The notes beneath the pieces were generated by a model that saw only the letters and a list, made by a program, of their open reading frames with translations, made no database searches and was not told the DNA's origin. A stretch of DNA of 64,000 nt from an uncultured Odoribacter sp. (lineage in GTDB: Bacteria; Bacteroidota; Bacteroidia; Bacteroidales; Marinifilaceae): NCBI GenBank assembly GCA_910578105.1, contig CAJTPD010000011.1, forward strand, positions 1 through 64,000. The letters are read 5' to 3'. Shown one piece after another: positions 34,234 to 43,962 of this stretch (position 1 is its first letter; each line of letters starts with the position of its first letter). The translations under genes and the position numbers were made by a program.

Positions 34234-35637
34234 TTATAAGTTTTTGGTTTTTGCAACCTGTGCCATAAATTCTCCTTCACATACCAGCTTTTTCCCGACA
34301 TAAGCAAAACCTTTCATCTGCACCACCCCACGTTTTATCGGAGCAGTTGTGATTAGTTTAAACACCAGCGTATCGCCCGGCACCACTTTATTCCGGAATT
34401 TTACTCCGTCAATTTTCATAAAATAGGTAGAATAATTTTCCGGGTCAGGCACTCCGCTCAACACCAATATTCCTCCGCACTGAGACATTGCCTCTACAAT
34501 CAACACACCGGGCATGACAGGTTCTTCCGGAAAATGTCCGACAAAATGCGGTTCGTTCATAGTAACATTTTTACAACCGACCACCATATTTTCTGTCACT
34601 TTAAAGACTTTATCCACCAAAAGAAACGGCGGACGGTGGGGTAGCAAAGAACGAATTTTATTGATATCCATTAAAGGTACAGCGTCCAAATCAATATCCC
34701 ATGGATAAGCATCTTCTTTTTCTTCCGCTACAATTTCCTTATAAAGCATTTTAGCCACGGAAGCATTAGCCTTGTGTCCGGGACGCTCTGCAATGACATG
34801 CCCTTTGATAAAACGGCCACACAATGCCAAATCTCCGATTACATCCAATAATTTATGGCGTGCCGGCTCATTATCAAAACAAAGCTGAAGGTTATTCAAT
34901 ACACCTTCCTTTACTTCTATATTTTCATATCCGAAAAGTTTTGCCAGCCGCTCACTTTCCTCCTGACCTATTTTCCGGTCAACAATAACAATCGCATTAT
35001 CCAGGTCACCGCCTTTAATCAGGTTATTAGCCAGCAAAGCCTCAACCTCACGCAAAAAAACAAAAGTCCGGCAAGGTGCTATTTCCTTGGCAAAATCAGT
35101 ATTTTGGAAAGAATAAGAAGCATACTGCATCGCCAAATAAGGAGAGTCGTATGATACCAATGTACTGACATTATAATCCTCATCAGGCAAAATCGTAATA
35201 CGGGTACGAGTTTCTTCGCTATAAAATTCCATTTTTTTCTTTACGACGAAAAAACGACGTTCAGCTTCCTGCTCTTCCAATCCTACCTTCTCTATCTGTT
35301 CCACATAATAACGTGAACTACCATCAAGTATAGGAAATTCCTCTCCATCAATTTCTATCAGGCAATTATCGATTCCGCAACCATACAATGCAGCCATTGC
35401 ATGTTCCAGAGTAAAAATTTTAACTCCGTCTTTTTGCAGGCAACTAGCCCGATCAACAAATTCAACATATTTGGCCAATGCCGGAATCTCCGGACAACTG
35501 TCCAAATCTGTTCTGACAATCCGGTAACCGGTATTCTCTCCCGACGGTTTGAAAGTAGCACAAACTTCTTTTCCGGTATGTAAACCTTTTCCTTTTAACG
35601 AAAATTCTCCTTTTAAGGTATTCTGTTTTACTGACAT
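34234..35637 (-). CDS. lpxC: Bifunctional LpxC deacetylase / FabZ dehydratase
   Basis: 467 aa natural fusion typical of Bacteroidota. The N-terminal 300 residues are UDP-3-O-acyl-GlcNAc deacetylase (KGKGLHTGKEV, FTLEHAMAAL with zinc His, GHVIAERPGHKANASVAKML with another metal/catalytic His). The C-terminal 150 are FabZ 3-hydroxyacyl-ACP dehydratase (LPHRPPFLLVDKV, then GHFPEEPVMPGVLIVEAMSQ with catalytic His and Glu). Joining them couples consumption of hydroxyacyl chains in lipid A to fatty-acid elongation. The start codon overlaps the lpxD stop by one base (TAATG), so translation is coupled. Confidence 0.97.
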   Translation of the reverse strand: MSVKQNTLKGEFSLKGKGLHTGKEVCATFKPSGENTGYRIVRTDLDSCPEIPALAKYVEFVDRASCLQKDGVKIFTLEHAMAALYGCGIDNCLIEIDGEEFPILDGSSRYYVEQIEKVGLEEQEAERRFFVVKKKMEFYSEETRTRITILPDEDYNVSTLVSYDSPYLAMQYASYSFQNTDFAKEIAPCRTFVFLREVEALLANNLIKGGDLDNAIVIVDRKIGQEESERLAKLFGYENIEVKEGVLNNLQLCFDNEPARHKLLDVIGDLALCGRFIKGHVIAERPGHKANASVAKMLYKEIVAEEKEDAYPWDIDLDAVPLMDINKIRSLLPHRPPFLLVDKVFKVTENMVVGCKNVTMNEPHFVGHFPEEPVMPGVLIVEAMSQCGGILVLSGVPDPENYSTYFMKIDGVKFRNKVVPGDTLVFKLITTAPIKRGVVQMKGFAYVGKKLVCEGEFMAQVAKTKNL

Positions 35638-36674
35638 TATTGTTTAGACTTTAATGTTTGTATTTCTTTTTCCAGTTCACGCAATTGCCCGTATAACTCA
35701 GGCAATTTTCTGAACACAACATACGCCTTACGGTACTTCGCAGCATCAAAAGCAGGAGCTCCCATAAATACAGAACCTGCAGCAACATCATTCGTAACTC
35801 CCGACTGGGCAGCCAACATCGTTCTGTCTTCCACGTTCAAGTGCCCGGCAATTCCCACCTGTCCTCCAAACATACAATGAGCACCAACTTTAGTTGTACC
35901 GGCAATTCCCACCTGAGCAGCCATCACTGTATTTTCACCCACAACTACATTATGGGCAATCTGTACCAAGTTATCCAGTTTCACCCCTTTCTTTATCCGG
36001 GTAGACCCCATTGTTGCCCGGTCAATACAGGTATTAGCCCCGATTTCCACATAATCTTCAATTACCACATTCCCAATCTGCGGGACCTTATTATAATCCT
36101 CACCGGCAGAAGCAAAACCAAACCCATCGGCTCCGATTACAGTACCGGCGTGTATCGTACAATTACATCCGACGATACAACCATAATAAATTTTTACACC
36201 AGCATAAATAGTGGTATTATCACCAATTACAACTCCTTCTCCTATATAGGCATGAGGATAAATTCTCACATTATTTCCAAGCCTGGCTCCCTTTCCGATA
36301 TAAGCAAAAGCTCCGATGTACGGCGTTTCCCCAATCACAACACCCTCAGCAATAAACGAAGGCTGTTCTATCCCCTGAGGTTTGGGTCTCACCATCTCCT
36401 CATATATCCGCAACAACGAGGCAATAGCTTCATAAGCAGAAGACACCCTTATCAAAGTACAAGGAACGGACTGAGCCGGCACAAAATTCTGATTTACCAA
36501 AACAACCGACGCTTTCGTCGAATAAATATAATGTTCATATTTAGGATTAGCCAGAAAAGCCAGCGTATTAGGCCTTCCTTCTTCGATTTTGGAAACATTA
36601 TTCACCAACACTTCACCATCTCCTTCAACCACACCCTTTAACAGTACAGCAATATCTTTAGCCTTGAATTCCAT
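35637..36674 (-). CDS. lpxD: UDP-3-O-acylglucosamine N-acyltransferase
   Basis: 345 aa, third acyl-transfer enzyme of lipid A synthesis. A short N-terminal uridine-binding domain (1-100) precedes a hexapeptide beta-helix (about 105-310); the catalytic His is in LVQIAHNVVVGENT, and the C-terminal helix ends ELEKEIQTLKSKQ. First gene of the lpxD-lpxC/fabZ-lpxA operon; promoter not resolved (a TAAGTTTG box on the minus strand at 36698-36691 lacks a partner). Confidence 0.97.
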   Translation of the reverse strand: MEFKAKDIAVLLKGVVEGDGEVLVNNVSKIEEGRPNTLAFLANPKYEHYIYSTKASVVLVNQNFVPAQSVPCTLIRVSSAYEAIASLLRIYEEMVRPKPQGIEQPSFIAEGVVIGETPYIGAFAYIGKGARLGNNVRIYPHAYIGEGVVIGDNTTIYAGVKIYYGCIVGCNCTIHAGTVIGADGFGFASAGEDYNKVPQIGNVVIEDYVEIGANTCIDRATMGSTRIKKGVKLDNLVQIAHNVVVGENTVMAAQVGIAGTTKVGAHCMFGGQVGIAGHLNVEDRTMLAAQSGVTNDVAAGSVFMGAPAFDAAKYRKAYVVFRKLPELYGQLRELEKEIQTLKSKQ

Positions 36675-36849
36675 GGTCTCAAAATTTCGACAAACTTACA
36701 AATTTTATTTGTAACTCGTAAATATTTACAGATATGTTTCAAAATTAACAATTTCTAAACAAACCTTAACAACCTAAAAAGGCAAAATAAATTTGCATTT
36801 CTTCCGGAATTTCACTTCGAACCCCACAATAACTTTTCCTGCAAAATCT

Positions 36850-36879
36850 TTTGGATTTCAATTATTCTTACTATATTTG
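36850..36879 (+). promoter_or_regulatory. Promoter of rimP-nusA-infB
   Basis: TTTG (36850-36853), 18-nt spacer, TATATTTG (36872-36879). Start near 36886, giving a leader of about 79 nt that contains the hairpin below. Confidence 0.7.
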
Positions 36880-36903
36880 CATCGATTTAGTTGAATCAGC
36901 TAA

Positions 36904-36935
36904 AAGAGGGGACGGCAGGTCCCCTCTTCTTTTTG
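36904..36935 (+). promoter_or_regulatory. Terminator-like hairpin in the rimP leader (putative attenuator)
   Basis: 10-bp GC-rich stem AAGAGGGGAC (36904-36913) / GTCCCCTCTT (36919-36928) with a GGCAG loop and a CTTTTTG tail, 30 nt before the rimP start. No plus-strand gene upstream needs a terminator (lpxD is divergent), so the structure most likely acts on the operon itself. Confidence 0.65.
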
Positions 36936-36964
36936 CCATCCAATACAAAAAATGAAAAACTCAA

Positions 36965-37426
36965 ATGAAGACGGAATACATAAAAGCCATTGCAGAACCG
37001 ATTCTCGAAAACAGGAACTTGTTTCTTGTTGACCTGAAAATCAGCAAAGACAATGTAATCGAAATTTTTGCAGATGCTTTACAAGGAATGAATATCCAAA
37101 CTTGTATTGAAGTCAGCCGGGAAATCGAAACCCGTCTCAACCGGAATGAAGAAGATTTCGAACTAACCGTATCGAGTGCCGGAATCGGTTATCCCTTTAA
37201 AGTGGAAGGACAATACAAAAAAAACCTGAACAAAACTGTAGAAATAAAATTTCAGGACAACAGTAAACTGACAGGTATATTGAAATCTTTCAATCCTGAA
37301 ACACTGACCGTGGAATATGAGGAGAAAAAAGTTGTGGAAGGTAAAAAGAAAAAAGAAATAGTAAAAACCGAAAAGATTCTGCAACGTGAGGAAATCAAAG
37401 AAATCAAAGATATCGTGACGTTTTAA
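36965..37426 (+). CDS. rimP: Ribosome maturation factor RimP
   Basis: 153 aa, helps assemble the 30S subunit. The N-terminal alpha/beta domain contains ISKDNVIEIFADALQGMNIQTCIEVSREIETRL and the invariant VSSAGIGYPF (68-77, usually VSSPGL). The C-terminal SH3-like domain has an insert rich in Lys (EEKKVVEGKKKKEI). First gene of the conserved rimP-nusA-infB operon. Confidence 0.93.
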   Translation: MKTEYIKAIAEPILENRNLFLVDLKISKDNVIEIFADALQGMNIQTCIEVSREIETRLNRNEEDFELTVSSAGIGYPFKVEGQYKKNLNKTVEIKFQDNSKLTGILKSFNPETLTVEYEEKKVVEGKKKKEIVKTEKILQREEIKEIKDIVTF

Positions 37427-37466
37427 AATAAATATTCATCATTAAATATAAAGCTAAAAAATCAAA

Positions 37467-38705
37467 ATGGAAAACATTAATCTGATTGATTCATTCGCTG
37501 AATTTAAGGAATTCAAAAATATAGACCGCGCAACTTTAATGAGAGTGCTGGAAGATATTTTCAGAAACATGCTGGTAAAAAAATACGGAACGGATGAAAA
37601 TTTTGACATCATCATAAACATCGATAAAGGTGACCTGGAAATCTGGCGCAACCGGACTGTTGTTGAAGATGCTCAACTGGAAAATGCCAATACAGAAATC
37701 CCGTTAAGTGAGGCAAAAAAAATCGACTCAGACTATGAAGTCGGTGAAGAAGTGACCGACGAAGTTAAATTCAAAGATTTCGGACGCCGTTCCGTACTTG
37801 CATTACGCCAAAATCTTTCAGCCCGTATTCTTGAACTGGAAAAAGACAATATTTACAACAAATACAAAGACAAGGTTGGCCAAATTATTCTGGGAGAAGT
37901 ATATCAGGTTTGGAAAAAAGAAATGTTAGTATTGGATGATGAAGGAAACGAATTAATCCTTCCGAAACAAGAACAGATTCCAACTGACTTTTTTAAGAAA
38001 GGAGACTCTATCAAAGCAGTAGTTATTCGGGTTGAAATGCGCAATTCCAATCCTTATATCGTCCTCTCACGTACTTCACCAGTCTTTCTGGAAAGACTAT
38101 TTGAAAATGAAGTACCTGAAATTTTTGACGGGCTAATCACCATCAAAAATGTAGTACGTGTACCCGGCGAAAGAGCCAAAGTTGCAGTAGAATCTTATGA
38201 TGACCGCATTGACCCGGTAGGAGCTTGTGTAGGAATGAAAGGTTCCCGCATTCACGGTATTGTCCGGGAATTACGAAACGAAAACATTGATGTCATTAAC
38301 TACACCAACAATCTGCAACTTTATATTACCCGAGCCCTGAATCCCGCAAAAATCAAGAACATTGAAATTGACGGAAAAAATAAAAAAGCCAATGTATACC
38401 TTGATCCGGAAGAAGTTTCACTGGCCATTGGTAAAGGAGGTTTAAATATAAAACTGGCCAGCCAGCTAACAGGTTACGAAATTGATGTATATCGTGAACT
38501 TGACAGCACTCAGGAAGAAGATGTGAACCTGGATGAATTCGCTGACGAAATTGAAGGATGGATTATTGACGAACTAAAACGGGTAGGTTGCGATACAGCC
38601 AAAAGTGTACTGGAATTGAGTGAAGAAGAATTGGAAAGTCGCACAGACCTCGAAATCGAAACCATCCGGGAAGTAATTAACATCCTGAAAGCTGAATTTG
38701 AATAA
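37467..38705 (+). CDS. nusA: Transcription termination/antitermination factor NusA
   Basis: 412 aa. N-terminal RNAP-binding domain (1-130), S1 domain (about 133-200, VGQIILGEVYQVWKKEM), KH1 and KH2 (about 230-345; VGACVGMKGSRIHGIVREL and SLAIGKGGLNIKLASQLTG), then a short C-terminal helical part with ELKRVGCDTAKSVLELSEEE. The acidic repeats of E. coli NusA are absent. Binds elongating RNA polymerase and influences pausing and hairpin termination, relevant for the leader hairpin of its own operon. Confidence 0.97.
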   Translation: MENINLIDSFAEFKEFKNIDRATLMRVLEDIFRNMLVKKYGTDENFDIIINIDKGDLEIWRNRTVVEDAQLENANTEIPLSEAKKIDSDYEVGEEVTDEVKFKDFGRRSVLALRQNLSARILELEKDNIYNKYKDKVGQIILGEVYQVWKKEMLVLDDEGNELILPKQEQIPTDFFKKGDSIKAVVIRVEMRNSNPYIVLSRTSPVFLERLFENEVPEIFDGLITIKNVVRVPGERAKVAVESYDDRIDPVGACVGMKGSRIHGIVRELRNENIDVINYTNNLQLYITRALNPAKIKNIEIDGKNKKANVYLDPEEVSLAIGKGGLNIKLASQLTGYEIDVYRELDSTQEEDVNLDEFADEIEGWIIDELKRVGCDTAKSVLELSEEELESRTDLEIETIREVINILKAEFE

Positions 38706-38733
38706 TAAATCAGAAAATCGTGTAAATTAATAT

Positions 38734-41523
38734 ATGGCAGTAAGATTAAGTAAAATAGCCAGGGAATTCAATGTAGGTTTATCCACAATTGTGGAGTTCC
38801 TGCACAGTAAGGGGAAAAAGATTTCCTCAGACCCAAACGCCAAATTGACTGACGAAGAGTATGCATTGGTAGCTAAAGAATTCTCATCCGACAGCGAAGT
38901 CAAAAAAGAATCTTCTTTAGTTGACCTGAAAAATACCCGCAAGAAAAAAGAAACGGTTAGCATCGATGAATCCGGGAATGTCTCAACAGAAAATGAAGAA
39001 ACATCCCCAGAAGATGAATTTATCTCGGTAAAAGACGAGGTAAAACTCGAAAGCAAAATCAAAATCGTTGACCGTATCGACTTGAACCCGGAACGTAAAC
39101 ACGTTCAACAGGAAGAAAAAACAAAGGAACAGGAAGAAAAAGACAATGTGGCTCCCGTTCAGGAAAAAAACGTTGTTACTGAAGTTGCTGAAATTCAGAA
39201 AGAAACTGACAATCAGGAAGAAAGTGAAAAAGAAACTGAAATGCCTGGCGACAACAACGAAAATACTCCTTTCAAAGTAGTTCAACCCACTTTGAAAGAA
39301 GTAAAAGTAGTGGGGTCCATTGATTTGGATGCGATCAACCAACGTACCCGTCCTCCCAAGAAAAGCAAACAAGAAAAAGAACGGGATCGCCGGGAACAAA
39401 AGAAAAACCTGAAACCGTCAGTAACTAAAAATACACAGGATACAATATCTGCTACAGAAGAAGATACTGATATCAGAAAAAAACGGAAAAGGATTCAGCG
39501 TCAGGATGAGAAAATTCAGTTGGAAGCAATTCCTTCACCGGCAAACAAAAATGAAAAGATTGAAGAGAATAAAAGAAAGCTGAAAAAGCTAAAGAAAAAG
39601 AAAAACGAAAGGATAGAAATTTCTGACGAAGATATAGACAAACAAATCAAAGACACGTTTGCCCGTTTAGGAAGTAAAGGTAAATCTCAGACTTCAAAAC
39701 ATCGCCGGGACAAACGTGATGCCGTACAACAAAAATTGCAGGCCGAACTGGAACAGGAAGAAAAAGAAAAAAGCATTCTGAAACTGACAGAGTTCGTGAC
39801 GGTAGCTGAATTGGCAAGTATGATGAACATCAGCGTGACGGAAGTTATTTCGGCATGCATGTCTCTGGGGTTATTTGTTTCCATCAACCAACGTCTGGAT
39901 GCAGAAACCATCAACATCGTTGCTGATGAATTCGGCTATTCAGTAGAATTTGTAAGTGTAGAAATCCAGGAAGCCATTGACGAGGAAGAAGAAGATTCAG
40001 AAGAAAATTTACAATCCCGTCCACCCATTGTAACTGTCATGGGGCATGTTGACCACGGTAAAACTTCTCTATTGGATAGTATCCGGAAGACCAATGTCAT
40101 TGCCGGAGAAGCAGGAGGTATCACTCAGCACATCGGTGCATACAATGTGAAACTGGCAGATGGCCGGACCATCACTTTTCTGGACACTCCGGGACATGAG
40201 GCGTTTACAGCCATGCGTGCCCGCGGAGCTCAAGTAACTGATATTGCCATTATCATTATCGCAGCCGACGACAGCGTTATGCCTCAAACCGTAGAAGCGA
40301 TTAATCATGCTAGTGCAGCCGGAGTACCTATTGTATTTGCCATCAACAAAATCGATAAACCGGGAGCAAATCCGGATAAAATCCGGGAAGAACTGGCCAA
40401 CATGAACTTCCTTGTTGAAGAATGGGGTGGAAAATATCAATGTCAGGAAATAGCTGCCAAAAAAGGTTTACACATCGAAGACCTGCTGGAAAAAGTATTG
40501 CTTGAAGCCGAACTACTTGATTTAAAAGCCAATCCGCACAGAAAAGCAGTTGGTTCTATCATCGAATCTTCCCTGGACAAAGGCCGTGGTTACGTAGCAA
40601 CAGTACTCGTACAAAACGGAACTCTGAAAGTCGGAGACATTATGTTGGCCGGGCAATATTTCGGCCATATAAAAGCCATGTTTAATGAACGGGGAGAAAA
40701 ACTGGAAAAAGCAGGTCCTTCCGAGCCGGCCCTTATTCTCGGTTTAAACGGAGCCCCGCAAGCAGGTGACAAATTTAACATCATGTCCGACGACAAAGAA
40801 GCCCGTCTGTTAGCCAATAAACGGGAACAATTACAACGGGAACAAGGTCTCCGCACCCAGAAGCACATCACTTTGGATGAAATCGGCCGCCGTATTGCAA
40901 TTGGTAACTTCCAGGAATTAAATGTGATTGTTAAAGGTGATGTTGACGGCTCCATCGAAGCTTTGGCAGACTCTTTAATTAAATTGTCTACCGACGAAAT
41001 TCAGGTAAATATTATTCATAAAGCTGTAGGACAAATTACAGAAGGCGATGTATTGCTGGCAGCAGCTTCTAATGCAATCATCGTTGGTTTCCAGGTTCGT
41101 CCTTCAATGGGAGCACGTAAACTGGCAGAAAAAGAACAGATTGACATCCGCCTTTACTCTGTCATCTATCAGGCCATCGAAGAATTGAAATCTGCCATGG
41201 AAGGTATGCTTTCGCCGGAAATCAAAGAAGAAGTTATCGCCACTGTGGAAGTACTGGAAACTTTCAAAATTTCCAAAGTGGGCACAATTGCCGGATGTAT
41301 TGTCCGGGAAGGTAAAATAACCCGTACTGCTAAAATACGGATTATTCGTGACGGTATTGTAATCCACACCGGAGCCTTAGGTTCTCTGAAACGCTTTAAA
41401 GACGATGTCAAAGAAGTTGCAAAAGGATTTGAATGCGGTCTGAACATTGAAAACTACAATGATATTCAGGTTAACGATATGATCGAAGCCTATCAGGAAG
41501 TTGAGGTTAAAAAGACACTGTAA
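38734..41523 (+). CDS. infB: Translation initiation factor IF-2
   Basis: 929 aa GTPase that brings initiator tRNA to the 30S subunit. Residues 1-50 are an IF2-N helix bundle; 50-350 is a very charged low-complexity linker of Lys/Glu; a second IF2-N domain (about 345-395) precedes the G domain with GHVDHGKT (437-444), DTPGHEA and NKID. Domains II, III and C2 follow to the end. The high charge of the linker explains the long spurious frames on the opposite strand. Terminator directly after the stop. Confidence 0.98.
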   Translation: MAVRLSKIAREFNVGLSTIVEFLHSKGKKISSDPNAKLTDEEYALVAKEFSSDSEVKKESSLVDLKNTRKKKETVSIDESGNVSTENEETSPEDEFISVKDEVKLESKIKIVDRIDLNPERKHVQQEEKTKEQEEKDNVAPVQEKNVVTEVAEIQKETDNQEESEKETEMPGDNNENTPFKVVQPTLKEVKVVGSIDLDAINQRTRPPKKSKQEKERDRREQKKNLKPSVTKNTQDTISATEEDTDIRKKRKRIQRQDEKIQLEAIPSPANKNEKIEENKRKLKKLKKKKNERIEISDEDIDKQIKDTFARLGSKGKSQTSKHRRDKRDAVQQKLQAELEQEEKEKSILKLTEFVTVAELASMMNISVTEVISACMSLGLFVSINQRLDAETINIVADEFGYSVEFVSVEIQEAIDEEEEDSEENLQSRPPIVTVMGHVDHGKTSLLDSIRKTNVIAGEAGGITQHIGAYNVKLADGRTITFLDTPGHEAFTAMRARGAQVTDIAIIIIAADDSVMPQTVEAINHASAAGVPIVFAINKIDKPGANPDKIREELANMNFLVEEWGGKYQCQEIAAKKGLHIEDLLEKVLLEAELLDLKANPHRKAVGSIIESSLDKGRGYVATVLVQNGTLKVGDIMLAGQYFGHIKAMFNERGEKLEKAGPSEPALILGLNGAPQAGDKFNIMSDDKEARLLANKREQLQREQGLRTQKHITLDEIGRRIAIGNFQELNVIVKGDVDGSIEALADSLIKLSTDEIQVNIIHKAVGQITEGDVLLAAASNAIIVGFQVRPSMGARKLAEKEQIDIRLYSVIYQAIEELKSAMEGMLSPEIKEEVIATVEVLETFKISKVGTIAGCIVREGKITRTAKIRIIRDGIVIHTGALGSLKRFKDDVKEVAKGFECGLNIENYNDIQVNDMIEAYQEVEVKKTL

Positions 41524-41571
41524 AAAAACTGTGTCAAAATCTGGTTCAAGATTTTGACACAGTTTTTTTTA
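41522..41571 (+). terminator. Terminator of rimP-nusA-infB
   Basis: Very stable stem from CTGTGTCAAAATCT (41529-41542) / AGATTTTGACACAG (41549-41562), extended by A-T pairs, then eight T. The core TGTGTCAAA is the same as in the clpX terminator. Confidence 0.95.
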
Positions 41572-41665
41572 TTAAGGAACTTTTAACACTAATCTGACAT
41601 AGAGATTTATGTTTTATTTCTTTACTTTGTGAATAATATAAAAGTAACCACAAAACACAAAAAGA

Positions 41666-42127
41666 ATGAAAAAACTATTTGCAATAATGATTTTGTTCGC
41701 AGCATTTGCAACAAATCTGTCAGCTCAGGTTTTAAAACCTGTAAAATGGGAAATTACTCAAAAAAAAGTTAGCGAAGGTGTTTACGACATTGTATGTAAA
41801 GCAACGATTGATGCTACCTGGCATCTATATGACACCAAATTGCCGGAAGGAGGCCCTTTGTCCACTACTTTCAATATAGACGAAGATGAAACTACCGGAA
41901 TTGAGCTGATTGGCGAATTTAAAGCAACCACACAAGCCAAAACGGAACACAGCGAAGCTTTTGATATGGACCTGAAATATTTTGAAAATACAGCAACTTT
42001 CATCCAAAGGGTGAAATTGACAAAACCTACTGCAAAATTAGTAGGATATGTAGAATTCATGGCCTGCACAGGAGGACAATGCACCCCTCCGGCAGAAGCG
42101 GACTTTAATTTTAGTTTGCAAAAATAA
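41666..42127 (+). CDS. Exported DsbD N-terminal-domain-like protein
   Basis: 153 aa with a signal peptide (1-20, ending LSAQ). The mature part resembles the immunoglobulin-fold N-terminal domain of the thiol:disulfide interchange protein DsbD: WEITQKKVSEGVYDIVCKATIDATWHLYD-type strands and a C-terminal ACTGGQCTPP with two cysteines spaced as in DsbD-alpha. In most relatives this domain is fused to the DsbD membrane domain; here it is alone and no membrane partner is adjacent. It could accept electrons in the periplasm from a DsbD encoded elsewhere. Terminators flank it on both sides. Confidence 0.7.
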   Translation: MKKLFAIMILFAAFATNLSAQVLKPVKWEITQKKVSEGVYDIVCKATIDATWHLYDTKLPEGGPLSTTFNIDEDETTGIELIGEFKATTQAKTEHSEAFDMDLKYFENTATFIQRVKLTKPTAKLVGYVEFMACTGGQCTPPAEADFNFSLQK

Positions 42128-42149
42128 CCAGAAACACAGGAAATAATAA

Positions 42150-42187
42150 AAACTGTCTGAAAAATAAAATTTTCAGACAGTTTTTTG
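42150..42187 (+). terminator. Terminator of the DsbD-N-like gene
   Basis: Stem CTGTCTGAAAA (42153-42163) / TTTTCAGACAG (42170-42180), extended by A-T pairs, then a T tract. Confidence 0.9.
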
Positions 42188-42284
42188 TTTATAATAAACA
42201 TCAACAGTTTACAATTCCCTCTCTGTCATTTTTTTATTAAATTAGCACTTTGATAAATCCGTGCATTATTAAAGCTTAGAGTAT

Positions 42285-43409
42285 ATGAAATTTTTACCAG
42301 TTATCAGTTTACTGCTCAGCACTATCGGTTGTATAGCCCAACCCTGGAAAAATGATGAATTGGCAACACGCGACAGCATCACTCTCTTCTTTATAGGAGA
42401 CATTATGCAACATGCTCCTCAAATCACTGGTGCCTGGAACCCTGCAAACCAAGAACATGATTATAAACACTGTTTTCAATATATCCAACCTTATTGGGAA
42501 AAAGCAGATTATGTCATTGCCAATCTGGAAACTACTCTGGATTATCAAAATTTCAGCGGTTATCCTCAATTTTGTGCTCCCTGGCAACTGGCCCGGGATT
42601 TAAAAGCATGCGGAGTAGATATATTGACAACCAACAACAATCATTCCTGCGACAAAGGCCATGAAGGAATAAAAAAAACAATCTATTATCTGGATTCTTT
42701 ACAAATTCCTCATACAGGTACATTTCTGGATACCAACTCCTGGACAACTCAAACTCCGTTATACATCCGGCACGGAAACTTTAAAATTGCTTTGTTGAGT
42801 TATACCTACGGCACCAATGGTATCCCGGTAACACACGGACAAGTAGTCTCCATGATAGACAGTAGTACCATGATTCGGCAAATACACCAAGCCCGGAACG
42901 ATACGGCAACCAACATCATCGTTATGACGCATTGGGGAATAGAATATGCCATCACTCAAGACTCCGGACAAGAAAAAATAGCCCGCCTACTCCATGAAAA
43001 TGGTGCAGATATAGTGATTGGTTCACACCCGCATGTCGTCCAACCATTAGAATATACGTTCAGTGGCCCGGATACAACCGGAATAACTGTCTATTCTCTT
43101 GGCAATTTCATCTCCAATCAAAGCAAACGCTATACAAACGGAGGCATTGGAATACAACTTCAGCTAACCCGGAAAAAAAATAAAACTTATTACAATATGC
43201 AGTACCTGAGTAGCTATGTATACCGGCCCATCGAAAAAGGAATCCGTCGGTACTATGTTATCCCTGAACCGAATGCTCCAAATCTACTGGGACGTCAGGA
43301 TTCAATATCATACACCGGCTTTTTTCAGGATACAGATTCCATCATCAACGGAAAATGCGCTAAACTGAAACCGCAATCGAGTCCGGTAAATATTTTAAGA
43401 ATAAGATAA
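42285..43409 (+). CDS. CapA-family exported metallophosphatase-like protein
   Basis: 374 aa. An N-terminal hydrophobic stretch with STIGC (Cys17) suggests a lipoprotein or a secreted protein. CapA/PgsA signatures: FFIGDIMQHAPQ (metal-binding Asp, 32-43), ANLETTL (77-83), TTNNNHSCDKG (about 113-123; usually NNHxxDxG), MTHWGIEY (metal His) and IGSHPHVVQPLE (248-259). This fold is a calcineurin-like phosphoesterase relative; in Bacillus it takes part in polyglutamate capsule export, but many Bacteroidales copies have no capsule context. Here it is a single gene, so only the family is assigned. Confidence 0.85.
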   Translation: MKFLPVISLLLSTIGCIAQPWKNDELATRDSITLFFIGDIMQHAPQITGAWNPANQEHDYKHCFQYIQPYWEKADYVIANLETTLDYQNFSGYPQFCAPWQLARDLKACGVDILTTNNNHSCDKGHEGIKKTIYYLDSLQIPHTGTFLDTNSWTTQTPLYIRHGNFKIALLSYTYGTNGIPVTHGQVVSMIDSSTMIRQIHQARNDTATNIIVMTHWGIEYAITQDSGQEKIARLLHENGADIVIGSHPHVVQPLEYTFSGPDTTGITVYSLGNFISNQSKRYTNGGIGIQLQLTRKKNKTYYNMQYLSSYVYRPIEKGIRRYYVIPEPNAPNLLGRQDSISYTGFFQDTDSIINGKCAKLKPQSSPVNILRIR

Positions 43410-43469
43410 CTACCTTTCTGATATTATTTGTACTTTCGTAAAGTTTAAACAAAAAAATACATTTACTTT

Positions 43470-43862
43470 ATGAAAATCGCAGTAATTGCTCATGATGGCA
43501 AGAAAGCGGAAATGGTAGCATTTCTGAACAAACACATGGACTTCCTTAAATCTGTTGGAACAGAAATTGTAGCAACAGGAACTACTGGAAAACATGCTCA
43601 AGATGCAGGACTGGAGGTAGAGCGTTTATTGTCTGGTCCGTTAGGCGGAGATGCACAAATCGCCGCTTTGGTTGCTGAGCACAAAGTGTCTATGGTTATC
43701 TTTTTCCGTGATCCGTTAGGCAAACACCCGCATGAACCGGATGTACAAATGTTGATGCGTGTTTGCGATGTACACAATATACCAATCGCAACAAACCCTG
43801 CAACAGCAGAAATGGTTATCCGTGGATTTCTGGATATACACAAAGAATATTGCCAGAAATAA
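43470..43862 (+). CDS. mgsA: Methylglyoxal synthase
   Basis: 130 aa enzyme turning dihydroxyacetone phosphate into methylglyoxal and phosphate, a bypass that relieves sugar-phosphate overload. Motifs: MKIAVIAHDGKK (1-12), ATGTTGKHAQ (phosphate site), LLSGPLGGDAQIAALV with the catalytic Asp, and FFRDPLGKHPHEPD. Length slightly shorter than E. coli (152). Single gene. Confidence 0.96.
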   Translation: MKIAVIAHDGKKAEMVAFLNKHMDFLKSVGTEIVATGTTGKHAQDAGLEVERLLSGPLGGDAQIAALVAEHKVSMVIFFRDPLGKHPHEPDVQMLMRVCDVHNIPIATNPATAEMVIRGFLDIHKEYCQK

Positions 43863-43962
43863 TAGATTAAATTATTCTATTCCTTATGGGGAAAGGTCTG
43901 AATTTGCAGCCCTCTCCAAGTTCCGGATAACCGTTAATAAAAATTTAAAATCTTCGCAAACA

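Noticed and set aside
38727..41447. Many long antisense frames within infB
   Set aside because: They come from the biased Lys/Glu codons of the IF2 linker and G domain; no start signals or families.
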